The notes: generated by a model from the letters alone, not told the origin. A stretch of 64,000 nt of DNA from Pseudomonas sp. RC10 (GCF_038397775.1 NZ_CP151650.1:4898001-4962000); one strand, 5' to 3'. Shown: positions 34,901 through 43,458, counted from the stretch's first letter. Program-made: numbers and translations.

Positions 34901-37280
34901 GCAGCACCGGGCTGTCTGCCACAAGGGGTTGATGCAGGATGAGCGTGTCCCCCAGCATCGCGCCCGGCTGATCGCCCCAGGACAACGACACCGAACACGC
35001 CTCGACCACCGGTACACCCAACGCTGATCGCAGGCTGCGCACGGGACGGTCCAGCACTTGTCGGGCAAGGGTCATGGCGTGGCTGTCGATCCTGCCTTGG
35101 CGCTTGGCCAGCGAAAGGTCGAGGCGCATGGCGTCTTCGCGGATGCCGAGCGCGTCCTGGTACGGCCTGGACAGCACGTCCTCCTGGCGCTGCGGACTCA
35201 GTCGGGATCGCCGGAAATCACTCACATAGCGCGCCTCGAAACCGTCCATGGCACCGGTCAGCATGTGCTGGATCAGCGTCACTTCCAGATGCACGGCGAA
35301 CAACGGCGGCTCCGCCTTGATCTGCGTGCTGGGCTGCACCACGGCAGACCGATGCCCGGTGACGCATTCGATCAACATGGACACCAGGTCCAGCGACACG
35401 GCATGAAGCGATTCGCTGACCGTAACCGCATGGGGCTCGACGTCCGAGGACTCAAGGGCGGCCGATTCCAGCCACTGGATATGCAGGTTGCTCGCCCGCG
35501 CCTGAGGGCCGATCAGCACGCACACGTAGCGTTGCAGGGCCTGAGTTGCGCAGTGGCTCAGCCTGTCAGGCAGACTCCGCAAACCTTCGGCGCGGGCATC
35601 GAAAGCTTTGGCGAACTCGACCCAGGAAGCGGACAACGAGCGGCTGGCGCCGGACACCCCGGAGGTCTCTGTCGCCGACGATACGGCGCCGTTACGCCGG
35701 GCTTCGTCGGCAATGGCGTCGAGACCGGCAGCCGTCGCCGTCTCAACGGCCTCGCGGACGGGGGGAAGGTCTGCGTGGCCAGCGGGTTGCTGAGCGTTTT
35801 CCTCGGCAGGCGCGGGCGTTACCTGCGCATCGAGCCACGCGCTGGCAAAATCGAACGGTGCGTCCTCACGCCAGCGCCCCGAGCCGAATGCCAGTTGCCG
35901 TGGATCGACCAGTGGCCGAACGTCCAGCGCGTCATCAACCATCGCCGCGCGCTTTTCCGACGCACAGGGCAGGCCCAGGGCGAACGCCAGATTGCGCGAC
36001 TGCAAGGCAATGATCGAGTCGACCCGGTCGGCGCACAGCGGCGCCAGAATGTCGACCAGCGAGACCTGCAACACCCCCGCTCCGCCAAGCATCGGCTGAT
36101 CGGCCAGCGTCAGCGCCGGTCGCAACTGGTCGCGTCCCGGTGCTGTGTTCAGAAACTCGGTCAGCGCCGCCAGGTCGGCGAAGTGCAGCAACCGGTGGTC
36201 CGTGGAAAACCACAGCACCTGCTCATTGCCGTCGTCGGGCTTGATCAGAAACGTCGCCGCCAGTGGACGACCGGGGCCGTCATTGACGCTGAGCAGCAGC
36301 CGCTGGCAGCGCAGGTCCGTTGCTTCCGGCGCCGCGTGCAACAACCGTAGCAGCGCGTGCTGCGCGGCGGTATGGGCAGGGCCGTCGTGGCAATGGTCAT
36401 ACAGCTCGCGGCGCAGGCTGCTGTCGAAACCGGCGATGGCCTGGGCACGGCAGTTGCCTGCCGTAGCGTCCGTGCCTTGCCAGAACGTCGCCAGCCGTTC
36501 GCGATAACACGCGCCGAGGTCCGTCTGCGCCGCCGCGAACGCCTCGCGCAGCAACGCGCTGTCGGCCGGGGTCGCCAGACGTCCCTGAGCGTCGAGAAAG
36601 CGGCGTTCATACCCGGCGTCCAGATTGACCTGGCAGCTGTCGTCGAACGCCGCGTGCGCCAGGGTCTGAACCACAAGATCCGGCTCGGCATTACCATCGT
36701 CTGTCGGCGTGACCTGCAACAGGTGCGAGGTGGGGTCGAGAGGCATGTGCGGCAGCAGGCGTTGTAACTGCGCGGTCAACGAAGCGGTCGAGGCGTCCAG
36801 CAACGACGGGGTCCGGCTCAGTTGTTCCGTCAGTTGCCCAACGTGTTCGACCTGTTGATCAACGATGGCCAGCATCTGCGCCGTGAACGGGTCGACCTCG
36901 ATCCTCTCGTACTCGAACAGCGTGTCGGCATTGCCCTGCGCGAAGCGCTCGCGCAGGGCGGCCAGCAGCAGGTGGCGATCGTCAAACACCTCAAGGCCTC
37001 TGGCGAGGGTATGAAGGTACACGCGAGGATCATCGGTCCGGGCGTGGCTCAACATCAACGCGGCGGCCAGCTCCAGGGGCCGTGGCGAGCCGTCGCTGAA
37101 GACGAGACGGTCAACCCGCAACAGGTCCGGCGCATCGTCGTCCGGGTCGTGGGTGATGCACTGCAGCCAGGTGCGCTGCGCAGAGGTGATGCGGTGGGCC
37201 TGCTCGGCCTCGGCCAGCCCCTCTAAAAAGCGCTGCCGCAGGGACGCGCTGTGGAAATACGTGACAGTGGCAGTAGACAT
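31905..37280 (-). CDS. Giant protein with C-terminal HExxH metalloprotease-like domain, paralogue 2
   Basis: A 1791-aa paralogue of the downstream neighbour: N-terminus MSTATVTYFHSASLRQRF, central YAHGGFVEPHLPFSVEGFND, LLLDMGVSNAVSNAQADRAGRLFLATL, RLRGGGGVVTRCLDS, C-terminus LKNADSVTLMIVRLGR. HEVSHLVLDTKDIAYLE at about 1661-1677 keeps the same zinc-site pattern, and both proteins have exactly 126 residues after HExxH. It is 117 aa longer than paralogue 1, mainly in the N-terminal third. AGGAG precedes ATG 37280. Tandem duplication, upstream region included, is the simplest origin. Secretion route and target are unknown. Confidence 0.75.
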   Translation of the reverse strand: MSTATVTYFHSASLRQRFLEGLAEAEQAHRITSAQRTWLQCITHDPDDDAPDLLRVDRLVFSDGSPRPLELAAALMLSHARTDDPRVYLHTLARGLEVFDDRHLLLAALRERFAQGNADTLFEYERIEVDPFTAQMLAIVDQQVEHVGQLTEQLSRTPSLLDASTASLTAQLQRLLPHMPLDPTSHLLQVTPTDDGNAEPDLVVQTLAHAAFDDSCQVNLDAGYERRFLDAQGRLATPADSALLREAFAAAQTDLGACYRERLATFWQGTDATAGNCRAQAIAGFDSSLRRELYDHCHDGPAHTAAQHALLRLLHAAPEATDLRCQRLLLSVNDGPGRPLAATFLIKPDDGNEQVLWFSTDHRLLHFADLAALTEFLNTAPGRDQLRPALTLADQPMLGGAGVLQVSLVDILAPLCADRVDSIIALQSRNLAFALGLPCASEKRAAMVDDALDVRPLVDPRQLAFGSGRWREDAPFDFASAWLDAQVTPAPAEENAQQPAGHADLPPVREAVETATAAGLDAIADEARRNGAVSSATETSGVSGASRSLSASWVEFAKAFDARAEGLRSLPDRLSHCATQALQRYVCVLIGPQARASNLHIQWLESAALESSDVEPHAVTVSESLHAVSLDLVSMLIECVTGHRSAVVQPSTQIKAEPPLFAVHLEVTLIQHMLTGAMDGFEARYVSDFRRSRLSPQRQEDVLSRPYQDALGIREDAMRLDLSLAKRQGRIDSHAMTLARQVLDRPVRSLRSALGVPVVEACSVSLSWGDQPGAMLGDTLILHQPLVADSPVLLWSCEFGWRQFSSVERLQATLRLNLRGENRERWLVLLSEGERRAVRADLLSASDAPMHVALARIDGHVMQAMQDVSLDHQQQDVLQLCKRALRCRLEARLFVRLAKVTEQDRPLVNLLDGLSIRIDNSIFEAMLPPWVSRASIAELMEYYNIFKRYYQTSDDGKDFMFGIPLLQELAHQKLMDRLKQDFPEQAFDPDHITVTSHRYVSALPAAGELPSGVPAATLTRTESLVEYAINRFVDAQDGALSVQSARYPQAAASLTPDYLRALIREVDIGAAYMGLLRKAFMPTDAHYAERKHLFVTQLPAALMAVALPEKVEGRLSERGYRFLATVLSMPDGIAREPLDGTWVILSPLQLVADAGMSPDPVAGVYLICPAAPHEGPVVLYAVYHPDFVFREYASREALQQALRTDTALQAFLLERLDPEVQRRYAHGGFVEPHLPFSVEGFNDLPVRAPGPVTIDIAEDKGNALHTIFTGTLKLLLDMGVSNAVSNAQADRAGRLFLATLALSQALTLLPNKLAALVTLWQSHTLFRASALSASRHRWGRALSEFTAALGVVVTVREQALLEAPPEEQTRHGGQAAEDAETVGTSFSWTRTVLTAEQRARLEGLEARNVELDEMRHDELLNLYFDNEDEKPYAVVAGRVYQVQRLTERGEWKIVDAQGSPGPYIVLDDNQHWQLDLSLRLRGGGGVVTRCLDSAATASAEGSLVVEARGMTEIRQTYRYRARRIDEAHAQARNYLENALDNLHAHRPDGTLDPRVQRIVGDFFGVETPDQALLTRVEVAIKTLLDAMMDASLSPLSSTRIVVGTNRPGRGHVTAFTIPLDPQQRIFLTDRFFRPPRFRLKPEAIQQGFETLPHFQGATLIHEVSHLVLDTKDIAYLESNAPFPDLLRADTAANVRTRAQIERLQDYRLSHRTPGQDLFTQQEDDHWRDVRRNDALGYTSILRITGAKTLNEARTIFLADVDKRSQIMLKNADSVTLMIVRLGRHNYTALNP

Positions 37281-37374
37281 GAAAGCTCCTTTTCACAAAA
37301 TGCCCACGACCGGGTTTGAACCGGCCACGGGCCACATGTGGGGAGCGTAGGGAGAAACACGGGGCGGGCTGCGC

Positions 37375-37386
37375 TACATAACGCTG
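37375..37386 (-). promoter_or_regulatory. Conserved upstream element shared by both giant genes
   Basis: TACATAACGCTG (plus strand) lies 95 bp before this start and, identically, 97 bp before the paralogue 1 start (31821-31832); flanks are also similar. On the coding strand it reads CAGCGTTATGTA and could contain a -10 box (TATGTA), giving a leader of about 90 nt. Function inferred. Confidence 0.45.
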
Positions 37387-37482
37387 TGCACAGCGACGGG
37401 ATTTTCAGATTGACTGAGCCGCCCCTTTGCAGCAGCGCGGCTTGCCGACGGCAGCGATCCCACTGACGCCACCGCCTGGCTG

Positions 37483-38337
37483 CTACAGGGCCAATGCGAA
37501 AAACGCTTTGATCAGCCGCAGCTCACGGCGTCGTTCCAGGCAGCCGATGAAATGCTGATTCACCAACCCCTCCCCCACCAGCGGCATCGCCACCACGCGC
37601 GGGTCGTGGCTGACTTCGACCGACGACACGATGCCGATGCCAAGGTCCGCCGCCACCGCTTCGGCGACCGCTTCACGACTGTCCAGCTCCAGCAACACCC
37701 GAGGATTGACCTCGGCCCGCGCACACGCGGCATCGAACGTCTTGCGGGTCACTGACGACGACTCACGCAACACCATGATCTGTCGGTCCAGCCGCTCGGC
37801 CGCGATTTCGACCTCATTCGCCCACGCGTGCCCAACCGGCAACAACGCACAGATTCGCGACTGCACGAGACTTTCCAGACAGAGCCCTTTGCGCGATTCC
37901 ACTTCGGTCAACACCGCCACATCGGCATGCTCCGAGACCAGCGCAGCCAGGGTTTCCTGGGCATTGCCCAAGCGCAGATTGACCGTGATCCCCGGAAATT
38001 TCGCCCGCAGCCGAGCCAGCATGGGCATCACCAAGTGCGGCCCATCCGCCACAACTTCCAGACGCCCCGTCAACAATTCACGATGGGCCTCCAGCAGCGC
38101 TTCGGCTTCCTCGGCCATGCCGAACATCGCACGGGTGATCGCCGCGAGTTTCACCCCCTCTTCCGTCAATTCGACCCGCCGCGCCGTGCGCCGCAGCAGG
38201 GTGATCTGGTAGCGATCTTCCAGCGCCTTCACGTGACCGGTCACGGCAGGCTGGCTGATGAACAGGCGGGCGGCAGCACGGGTAAAGCTGCCTTCACGGG
38301 CCACGGCGTCGAAGGCGCGCAGTTGAAAGAGGTTCAT
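37483..38337 (-). CDS. LysR-family regulator, probable 2-aminoethylphosphonate regulator
   Basis: A 284-aa LysR-type regulator: N-terminal helix-turn-helix FDAVAREGSFTRAAARLFISQPAVTGHVKALEDRYQITLLRR (about 9-50), then a substrate-binding domain (LEVVADGPHLVMPMLARLRAKFPGITVNLRLGN and so on). It is divergent from phnW with 101 bp between, and probably activates phnWX in the presence of 2-AEP or an intermediate. A dyad with a T-N11-A core at 38351-38365 is its likely site. Confidence 0.88.
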   Translation of the reverse strand: MNLFQLRAFDAVAREGSFTRAAARLFISQPAVTGHVKALEDRYQITLLRRTARRVELTEEGVKLAAITRAMFGMAEEAEALLEAHRELLTGRLEVVADGPHLVMPMLARLRAKFPGITVNLRLGNAQETLAALVSEHADVAVLTEVESRKGLCLESLVQSRICALLPVGHAWANEVEIAAERLDRQIMVLRESSSVTRKTFDAACARAEVNPRVLLELDSREAVAEAVAADLGIGIVSSVEVSHDPRVVAMPLVGEGLVNQHFIGCLERRRELRLIKAFFALAL

Positions 38338-38350
38338 GAATCGGCCTGAC

Positions 38351-38365
38351 TTATAGTTCGGATAA
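38351..38365. promoter_or_regulatory. LysR-type box TTAT-N7-ATAA
   Basis: TTATAGTTCGGATAA contains a T-N11-A core with inverted arms, in the phnW/LysR divergent region just upstream of the LysR start. Typical place for autoregulation; binding is inferred. Confidence 0.45.
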
Positions 38366-38438
38366 CAACAAGCAATTTGATTGATAGCCGCCCGAGCGTC
38401 AACGTAGCCCCATCACGTTCTGACCCTGCGAGGCCCTC

Positions 38439-39548
38439 ATGAGAAATACGCCACCCGTCCTGCTGACCCCCGGCCCTTTGACGACATCCCTGCGTACCCG
38501 GCAGGCAATGAGGGTGGATTGGGGATCGTGGGATGAACGCTTCAATGCCCTGACCGCCAGCGTCTGCACGCAGTTGCTGGACATTCTCAACGGCCACGGC
38601 ACCCATCACTGCGTTCCCCTTCAGGGCAGCGGCACCTTCGCCGTCGAAGCCGCCATCGGCACCCTCGTGCCTCGCGACGGCAAGGTGCTGGTACTGATCA
38701 ACGGCGCTTACGGCAAACGACTGGCCAAGATTTGCGACGTGCTGGGCCGCGCGTTTTGCACCTTTGAAGCTCCGGAAGACCAGCCCATCACGGAGGCCGA
38801 TCTCGAAGCGATGTTGCGAGCCGATTCGCGTATCACCCATATCGCGCTGATTCATTGCGAAACCAGCACCGGCATCCTCAACCCGCTGCCGGAGATCGCG
38901 GACGTCGTCGCTCGCCACGGTAAACGGCTGATCATTGATGCCATGAGCTCATTCGGCGCACTGCCGGTGGATGCCGCGAACATCCCGTTCGACGCGCTGA
39001 TCGCCGCTTCGGGTAAATGCCTGGAGGGCGTGCCGGGGATGGGTTTCGTCTTTGTCCGCAAAGAAACGCTGGAGGCTGCCGCCGGGCGCTCGCCGTCGCT
39101 GGCACTGGACCTGCACGACCAATACGCCTACATGGCCAAGACCGGGCAGTGGCGTTTCACCCCACCAACCCACGTGGTCGCGGCGCTGCACGAAGCCCTG
39201 CTGCAATACCGGGAAGACGGCGGCTTGCCCGCGCGCAATGCTCGCTACACCGCCAACTGCCAGACGTTGATCAAAGGCATGGTCGAACGGGGATTGCGCC
39301 CGTTTCTGCCCCCCTCGATTCAAGCGCCGATCATCGTCACCTTCCATGCCCCACGCGATGCGCGTTATCAATTCAAAGATTTCTACGAGCGGGTCAAGGC
39401 CAAGGGTTTCATCCTCTATCCCGGAAAACTGACCCAGGTTGACACTTTCCGCGTTGGTTGCATCGGCCACGTGGACGCCCAAGGCATGCAGGCTGCCGTC
39501 GATGCCATCGGTGACGTCCTGCTGGAAATGGAAGTGGTCGACATCTGA
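38439..39548 (+). CDS. phnW: 2-aminoethylphosphonate--pyruvate transaminase
   Basis: A 369-aa PLP enzyme converting 2-aminoethylphosphonate and pyruvate to phosphonoacetaldehyde and alanine. Seen: [17 protein letters not shown] at the N-terminus, [18 protein letters not shown] (about 60-77), [27 protein letters not shown] and the PLP lysine in [15 protein letters not shown] (about 190-204). Full family length. GAGG lies before the ATG. phnX follows after 51 bp. Confidence 0.94.
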   Translation: MRNTPPVLLTPGPLTTSLRTRQAMRVDWGSWDERFNALTASVCTQLLDILNGHGTHHCVPLQGSGTFAVEAAIGTLVPRDGKVLVLINGAYGKRLAKICDVLGRAFCTFEAPEDQPITEADLEAMLRADSRITHIALIHCETSTGILNPLPEIADVVARHGKRLIIDAMSSFGALPVDAANIPFDALIAASGKCLEGVPGMGFVFVRKETLEAAAGRSPSLALDLHDQYAYMAKTGQWRFTPPTHVVAALHEALLQYREDGGLPARNARYTANCQTLIKGMVERGLRPFLPPSIQAPIIVTFHAPRDARYQFKDFYERVKAKGFILYPGKLTQVDTFRVGCIGHVDAQGMQAAVDAIGDVLLEMEVVDI

Positions 39549-39599
39549 GCCTCGCCCCCATTTGAAACCCTGACTTCGCACGACTTTAAGGATCTCCTC

Positions 39600-40427
39600 A
39601 TGAACTACAGCAACCCCACCCACCTGCAGGCGGCCATTCTCGACTGGGCGGGCACGGTCGTCGATTTCGGCTCGTTCGCCCCGACGCAGATTTTCGTCGA
39701 AGCCTTCGCCGAATTCGACGTGCAAGTCTCCATCGAAGAAGCCCGCGGCCCCATGGGCATGGGCAAGTGGGACCACATTCGGACGCTGTGCGATCAATCA
39801 CCGATTGCCGAGCGTTACCGCAAGGTGTTCGGCCGCGTGCCCACAGACGAGGACGTGACGGCGATCTATGAACGCTTCATGCCGTTGCAAATCGAAAAAA
39901 TCGCCGAGCACTCGGCACTGATCCCCGGCGCGTTGGACACCCTCACCCGTCTGCGCCAGCAAGGACTGAAAATCGGTTCCTGCTCGGGCTATCCGGCGGT
40001 GGTGATGAACAAAGTCGTCGAACTGGCCGCGCAAAACGGTTACGTGGCCGACCACGTGGTCGCCACTGATGAAGTGCCAAACGGGCGCCCCTGGCCTGCA
40101 CAAGCGCTGGCCAATGTGATTGCGTTGGGGGTCGACGATGTCGCGGCGTGCGTCAAAGTAGACGACACCGTGCCAGGGATTCTCGAAGGCCGCCGCGCGG
40201 GAATGTGGACGGTGGCACTGCTCTGCTCGGGCAATGCGCTGGGCATGACGCACGAACAGTATCAAGCGCTGACACCCGAGAGGCTGGACGCCGAGCGCAC
40301 ACGTATTCACGCATTGTTCGAAGGCTCACGCCCGCACTATCTCGTCGATACGATCAATGAGTTGCCCGAGGTGATCGCCGACATCAACCGGCGTCTGGAG
40401 AAAGGGGAAGTGCCGCAGCTGGCATGA
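39600..40427 (+). CDS. phnX: Phosphonoacetaldehyde hydrolase (phosphonatase)
   Basis: A 275-aa HAD-superfamily enzyme cleaving phosphonoacetaldehyde to acetaldehyde and phosphate. Seen: nucleophile motif [12 protein letters not shown] (about 14-25), Schiff-base lysine in [12 protein letters not shown] (about 50-61), [10 protein letters not shown] (motif II), [10 protein letters not shown] and [19 protein letters not shown] (motif IV acidic residues). AAGGA lies before the ATG. With phnW it completes 2-AEP degradation; no phosphonate transporter is in the window. Confidence 0.95.
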   Translation: MNYSNPTHLQAAILDWAGTVVDFGSFAPTQIFVEAFAEFDVQVSIEEARGPMGMGKWDHIRTLCDQSPIAERYRKVFGRVPTDEDVTAIYERFMPLQIEKIAEHSALIPGALDTLTRLRQQGLKIGSCSGYPAVVMNKVVELAAQNGYVADHVVATDEVPNGRPWPAQALANVIALGVDDVAACVKVDDTVPGILEGRRAGMWTVALLCSGNALGMTHEQYQALTPERLDAERTRIHALFEGSRPHYLVDTINELPEVIADINRRLEKGEVPQLA

Positions 40428-40440
40428 CACAAACCTGAAC

Positions 40441-40532
40441 CTGTAGGAGCCGGCTCGCTGGCGAAAGCGGTGTGTCAGTGACCAAATGAGCTATCTGACA
40501 CCGCGCGTTCGCCAGCAAGCCGGCTCCTACAG
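40441..40532. repeat. REP pair (GAGCCGGCTCGCTGGCGAAAGC type), intact
   Basis: Starts CTGTAGGAGCCGGCTCGCTG and ends CAGCAAGCCGGCTCCTACAG. Lies between the convergent stops of phnX and the FMN reductase gene, where its fold may end transcription from both sides. It is the intact counterpart of the REP hit by the IS at 5200. Confidence 0.88.
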
Positions 40533-40544
40533 TTTGGGGCAGCT

Positions 40545-41108
40545 TCAGGCCTTGACCGTGCGCTCAACGTGCGCCGCAAACGCATCGATGATGGCCTGCA
40601 GGAACGGGCGGGTCTTCTCGCTCAGCTTGCCTTGCTCATCGAAGAACGTCCCGGCGTTGCCCAGATACGCCTCAGGTTGCTGCATGCACAGCACGTCGAG
40701 GAACACAAAGCTCTGGCGCAAATGCTGGTTCGCACCGAAACCACCGATGGCACCCGGCGATACGCTCACCACTGCCGCAGGTTTGGCCTTGCCCCACGAG
40801 CTCTTGCCGTACGGACGCGAGCCCACGTCGATGGCGTTTTTCAGTGCACCCGGCACCGAGCGGTTGTACTCAGGGGTGACGAACAGGAAACCGTCCGCGC
40901 CCTGGAGCGACTGACGGAATGCCGTGTAGGCGGCCGGAGGAGAATCCAGGTCGATGTCTTCGTTGTACAGCGGCAGGTCGCCGATTTCGACGATGCTCAG
41001 TTTCAGGCTGGGCGGTGCCAACTCTGCCAGTGCGCGGGCGACTTTGCGGTTAATGGAGTCTTTTCGCAAGCTGCCGACGATCACTGCAATGGTATGGGGC
41101 TGGCTCAT
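40545..41108 (-). CDS. NADPH-dependent FMN reductase (ChrR/YieF-like)
   Basis: A 187-aa flavodoxin-fold enzyme: IAVIVGSLRKDSINRKVARAL (FMN phosphate loop, residues 7-27), the family signature LFVTPEYNRSVPGALKNAIDVGSRP (about 74-98), and VVSVSPGAIGGFGANQHLR. It reduces quinones or other electron acceptors with two electrons. Convergent with phnX across a REP pair. Confidence 0.88.
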   Translation of the reverse strand: MSQPHTIAVIVGSLRKDSINRKVARALAELAPPSLKLSIVEIGDLPLYNEDIDLDSPPAAYTAFRQSLQGADGFLFVTPEYNRSVPGALKNAIDVGSRPYGKSSWGKAKPAAVVSVSPGAIGGFGANQHLRQSFVFLDVLCMQQPEAYLGNAGTFFDEQGKLSEKTRPFLQAIIDAFAAHVERTVKA

Positions 41109-41424
41109 GAAGCTGACCTTCTTCTGATGGAGGAGTGGACAGTTATAGATGAAAGATGCCGTTCAGTCCGCCCTGTTTTTTGGTTGCCACTCATCGAATC
41201 CGCCGATCTTCGTGGCGAATCTCGTCGCGTCCACGCCTACCGTTGGTCGAGACTATTTTTTTCCTCGGCGAAAACTCCCCCTCAAAACGGCGGTCTGAAA
41301 GGCTTGAGCGAGTAAGGTGCCTACAGATCCTACGGATTTGCCTTACGAGCGGACACGGATTCACGGCGCGCAGTGGTACGATGCGAGCGAAAACGAGCAG
41401 TTATTTCCAGAGGTTACAAAGCAA
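41109..41424. other. Intergenic region upstream of small hypothetical gene
   Basis: About 316 bp with no recognised gene, RNA or promoter boxes. The frame of the following small gene is open back to 41317 (GTG), so part of this may be coding if that earlier start is used. Confidence 0.4.
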
Positions 41425-41637
41425 ATGGCTTCAGTTCTAGTTGGGCAATTTCATGCCAGAGATGCGGAAGGTCGCATCTACCCGGTGCATGAATTCCGCG
41501 AATCACAGCCCGACGAGGCTGACGGCAAGGAGCCCGTGTCCACCTATCGCCTGGCCATTGGCGACCGCGTGAACCACTTGGGTGGCGATGAATTCGAATT
41601 GGTGCAGTCAGGGATCAAACTTACCCGCACGAGTTAA
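41425..41637 (+). CDS. Small hypothetical protein
   Basis: A 70-aa protein beginning MASVLVGQFHARDAEGRIYPVHEFRE and ending FELVQSGIKLTRTS. Not recognised as a named family; the pattern of beta-prone and acidic stretches (VSTYRLAIGDRVNHLGGDEFELV) suggests a small soluble fold. ATG 41425 has AGAGG about ten bases upstream; an alternative GTG at 41317 would give 106 aa. Kept because the frame has good codon usage and stands alone on the plus strand. Confidence 0.55.
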   Translation: MASVLVGQFHARDAEGRIYPVHEFRESQPDEADGKEPVSTYRLAIGDRVNHLGGDEFELVQSGIKLTRTS

Positions 41638-41639
41638 CA

Positions 41640-41770
41640 GCCACGAGCTCCGGAGAAGCAGCTGCGAGTTGCAAGTGACGAGCTGCAAGCAGAAGCAGTG
41701 CGCGGTGTCTGGGAATGCGTTGTTTGCTTTTAGCTCGTGGCTTGCAGCTTATAGCTCGGAGCTGTCGACG
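41640..41770. repeat. Imperfect inverted repeat of GAGCTGCAAGC-like words
   Basis: Left arm: ACGAGCTCCGGAG, AGCTGCGAGTTGCAAG, GACGAGCTGCAAGC. Right arm: TAGCTCGTGGCTTGCAGC, TATAGCTCGGAGCTG. It can fold into a long hairpin between the small gene and the convergent GNAT gene, and overlaps the last codons of the latter. Confidence 0.6.
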
Positions 41771-42315
41771 GAGTCGAAAAGCAGGTACCAGAAGATCGCT
41801 GATTCTTGCGTCGTCGGGTCGATGGCGCGGTAGCGCAGGTGGTCGATTCCGCCGACCACGAACCCGTAGCGTTCATACAGTTTGCATGCTGCCAGGTTGT
41901 TGTTCTGGGTTTCCAGCATGATGCCGGGCAGGTGGTGTTTGCGGGCCCAGAACTGCGCCACGTCCAGCAGCTTTCGGGCCACGCCGTTGCGCCGGGCCAC
42001 GGTGTCCACCGCCAGCTCATCGATGTGCGCGAAACCATTCCAGTGCTTGCTGATGACGATATGCCCGACCGGGTCCTCGTCCAGCCACGCGACCAGCACG
42101 GTGCCGTCGCCACCGTCGCGGTAGTTGCAGAACTCTTCCGAATCAATCCCGTAATTCTTCAGATAAGGTTCGACCGGCGTCACGGGCCATTGCGCCACGG
42201 GCTGACCGATCTGCACCTGCGCGTAGCCGGTGACCTCAAAGGTGAATTCGCAATTGAGGATGTAATCCTCGAAGCACTCGTCCGCGACACGAATGCTCAG
42301 GGTCGGGCTGGCCAT
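41749..42315 (-). CDS. GNAT-family N-acetyltransferase
   Basis: A 188-aa protein of the GNAT fold, similar in layout to streptothricin acetyltransferases: HIVISKHWNGFAHIDELAVDTVARRNGVARKLLDVAQFWARK contains the acetyl-CoA pyrophosphate-binding loop (RRNGVA), followed by MLETQNNNLAACKLYERYGFVVGG. Substrate unknown. ATG 42315 has AGGAGG about 12 bases upstream; a longer frame exists but gives a basic, low-quality extension. The 3' end lies in an inverted repeat. Confidence 0.82.
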   Translation of the reverse strand: MASPTLSIRVADECFEDYILNCEFTFEVTGYAQVQIGQPVAQWPVTPVEPYLKNYGIDSEEFCNYRDGGDGTVLVAWLDEDPVGHIVISKHWNGFAHIDELAVDTVARRNGVARKLLDVAQFWARKHHLPGIMLETQNNNLAACKLYERYGFVVGGIDHLRYRAIDPTTQESAIFWYLLFDSVDSSEL

Positions 42316-42370
42316 TGTCACCGGGAGCCTCCTGCGCCTTGGATGAACGGAGTCAAGCCTGCCTGGCGGC

Positions 42371-43132
42371 TCAGGCTTGCTGGGCCTGCGCTTCCAGCAA
42401 CTGAGTCCAGAGTGCCGGAGCGCCAGCCGACCTGGCGATGACCGCCAGACGCGCTTCGTGCTCGGCCCTTTCGGCCTCACTCGCCATGACGATCCGACCC
42501 GGCGTGCGGTTGACGATCTTGCGGACTTCGGAAGGACGGTCCGCACCGCCCTCGCCATCATTGTTACCCGCCAGGGACAGGGCCGTCTGGCCACCGGTCA
42601 TCGCCAGGTAAACATCCGCCAGAATCTCGGAGTCGAGCAACGCGCCGTGCAGCTCACGACCGGAGTTGTCGACGTCGTAGCGTTTGCACAGAGCGTCGAG
42701 GCTGTTGCGTTGACCCGGATGACGCTCACGGGCCATGGCCAGGGTGTCAAGGATCGAGCAGTAGCTGGAAAGATTGGCGCGGTCGTGCTGGCCAATCAGA
42801 TTGAATTCGTTATTGAGGAAGCCAACGTCGAAGGGCGCGTTGTGGATAATCAGCTGCGCGCCCTTGATGAACTCGTAGAACTCATCGGCGACTTCGGCAA
42901 AACGCGGCTTGCCGATCAGGAACTGGTCCGTGATGCCGTGAACGCCGATGGCGCCCTCGTCGCTGTCACGGTCCGGTTGCAGGTACACGTGGAAATGACG
43001 CCCGGTCAACCGCCGACCGATCACCTCGACACACCCGATCTCGATGACCCGGTGGCCATCAGTGACGGGCATACCGGTGGTTTCGGTGTCGAGTACGACT
43101 CGACGTTCAGTGATGATGTTCTGTGCAGTCAT
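42371..43132 (-). CDS. dnaQ: DNA polymerase III subunit epsilon
   Basis: A 253-aa proofreading 3'-5' exonuclease. Exo motifs: VVLDTETTGMPV (Exo I, about 12-23), QLIIHNAPFDVGFLNNEF (Exo II, about 92-109) and HGALLDSEILADVYLAM (Exo III, about 162-178, with the catalytic His). The C-terminal 70 residues are the alpha-subunit-binding tail. Conserved neighbour of rnhA in gammaproteobacteria. Confidence 0.96.
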   Translation of the reverse strand: MTAQNIITERRVVLDTETTGMPVTDGHRVIEIGCVEVIGRRLTGRHFHVYLQPDRDSDEGAIGVHGITDQFLIGKPRFAEVADEFYEFIKGAQLIIHNAPFDVGFLNNEFNLIGQHDRANLSSYCSILDTLAMARERHPGQRNSLDALCKRYDVDNSGRELHGALLDSEILADVYLAMTGGQTALSLAGNNDGEGGADRPSEVRKIVNRTPGRIVMASEAERAEHEARLAVIARSAGAPALWTQLLEAQAQQA

Positions 43133-43262
43133 TGCCTGGCGCCTCGGTTGCAGGCGCGGATATTAACACGGGAGTTTTCGGGATGTGTGCACGACCGATT
43201 GGATGAAGCCCACCCCCACAGAGTTTATCTGCGCCGCGAGTCTGGGCCAGACGCGGCCCCCA

Positions 43263-43351
43263 CTGTAGGAGCGAATTCATTCGTGAAGGTGGGTCAGGCG
43301 ATGGAGATGCTCGGCTGCACCGGCCAATCGCGAATAAATTCGCTCCTACAG
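43263..43351. repeat. REP pair, inverted, between rnhA and dnaQ
   Basis: The left arm CTGTAGGAGCGAATTCATTC and right arm CGAATAAATTCGCTCCTACAG face each other. The two T-for-C changes that mirror each other in GTAGGAG/CTCCTAC preserve pairing. Confidence 0.87.
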
Positions 43352-43393
43352 GGTCCATCTGCGCCGCGAATTCCGGGCTTAACATGGACTCAA

Positions 43394-43421
43394 CTGTGGG
43401 AGCGAATTCATTCGCGAAGAT
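43394..43421. repeat. Single REP arm, partner missing
   Basis: CTGTGGGAGCGAATTCATTC followed by the usual inner spacer, but the facing arm is absent where the rnhA stop begins (43459). With the preceding pair it occupies the 326-bp rnhA-dnaQ gap. Confidence 0.75.
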
Positions 43422-43458
43422 GGGTCAGGCGGTGGAAATGTATCGGCCGCACAGGCCA

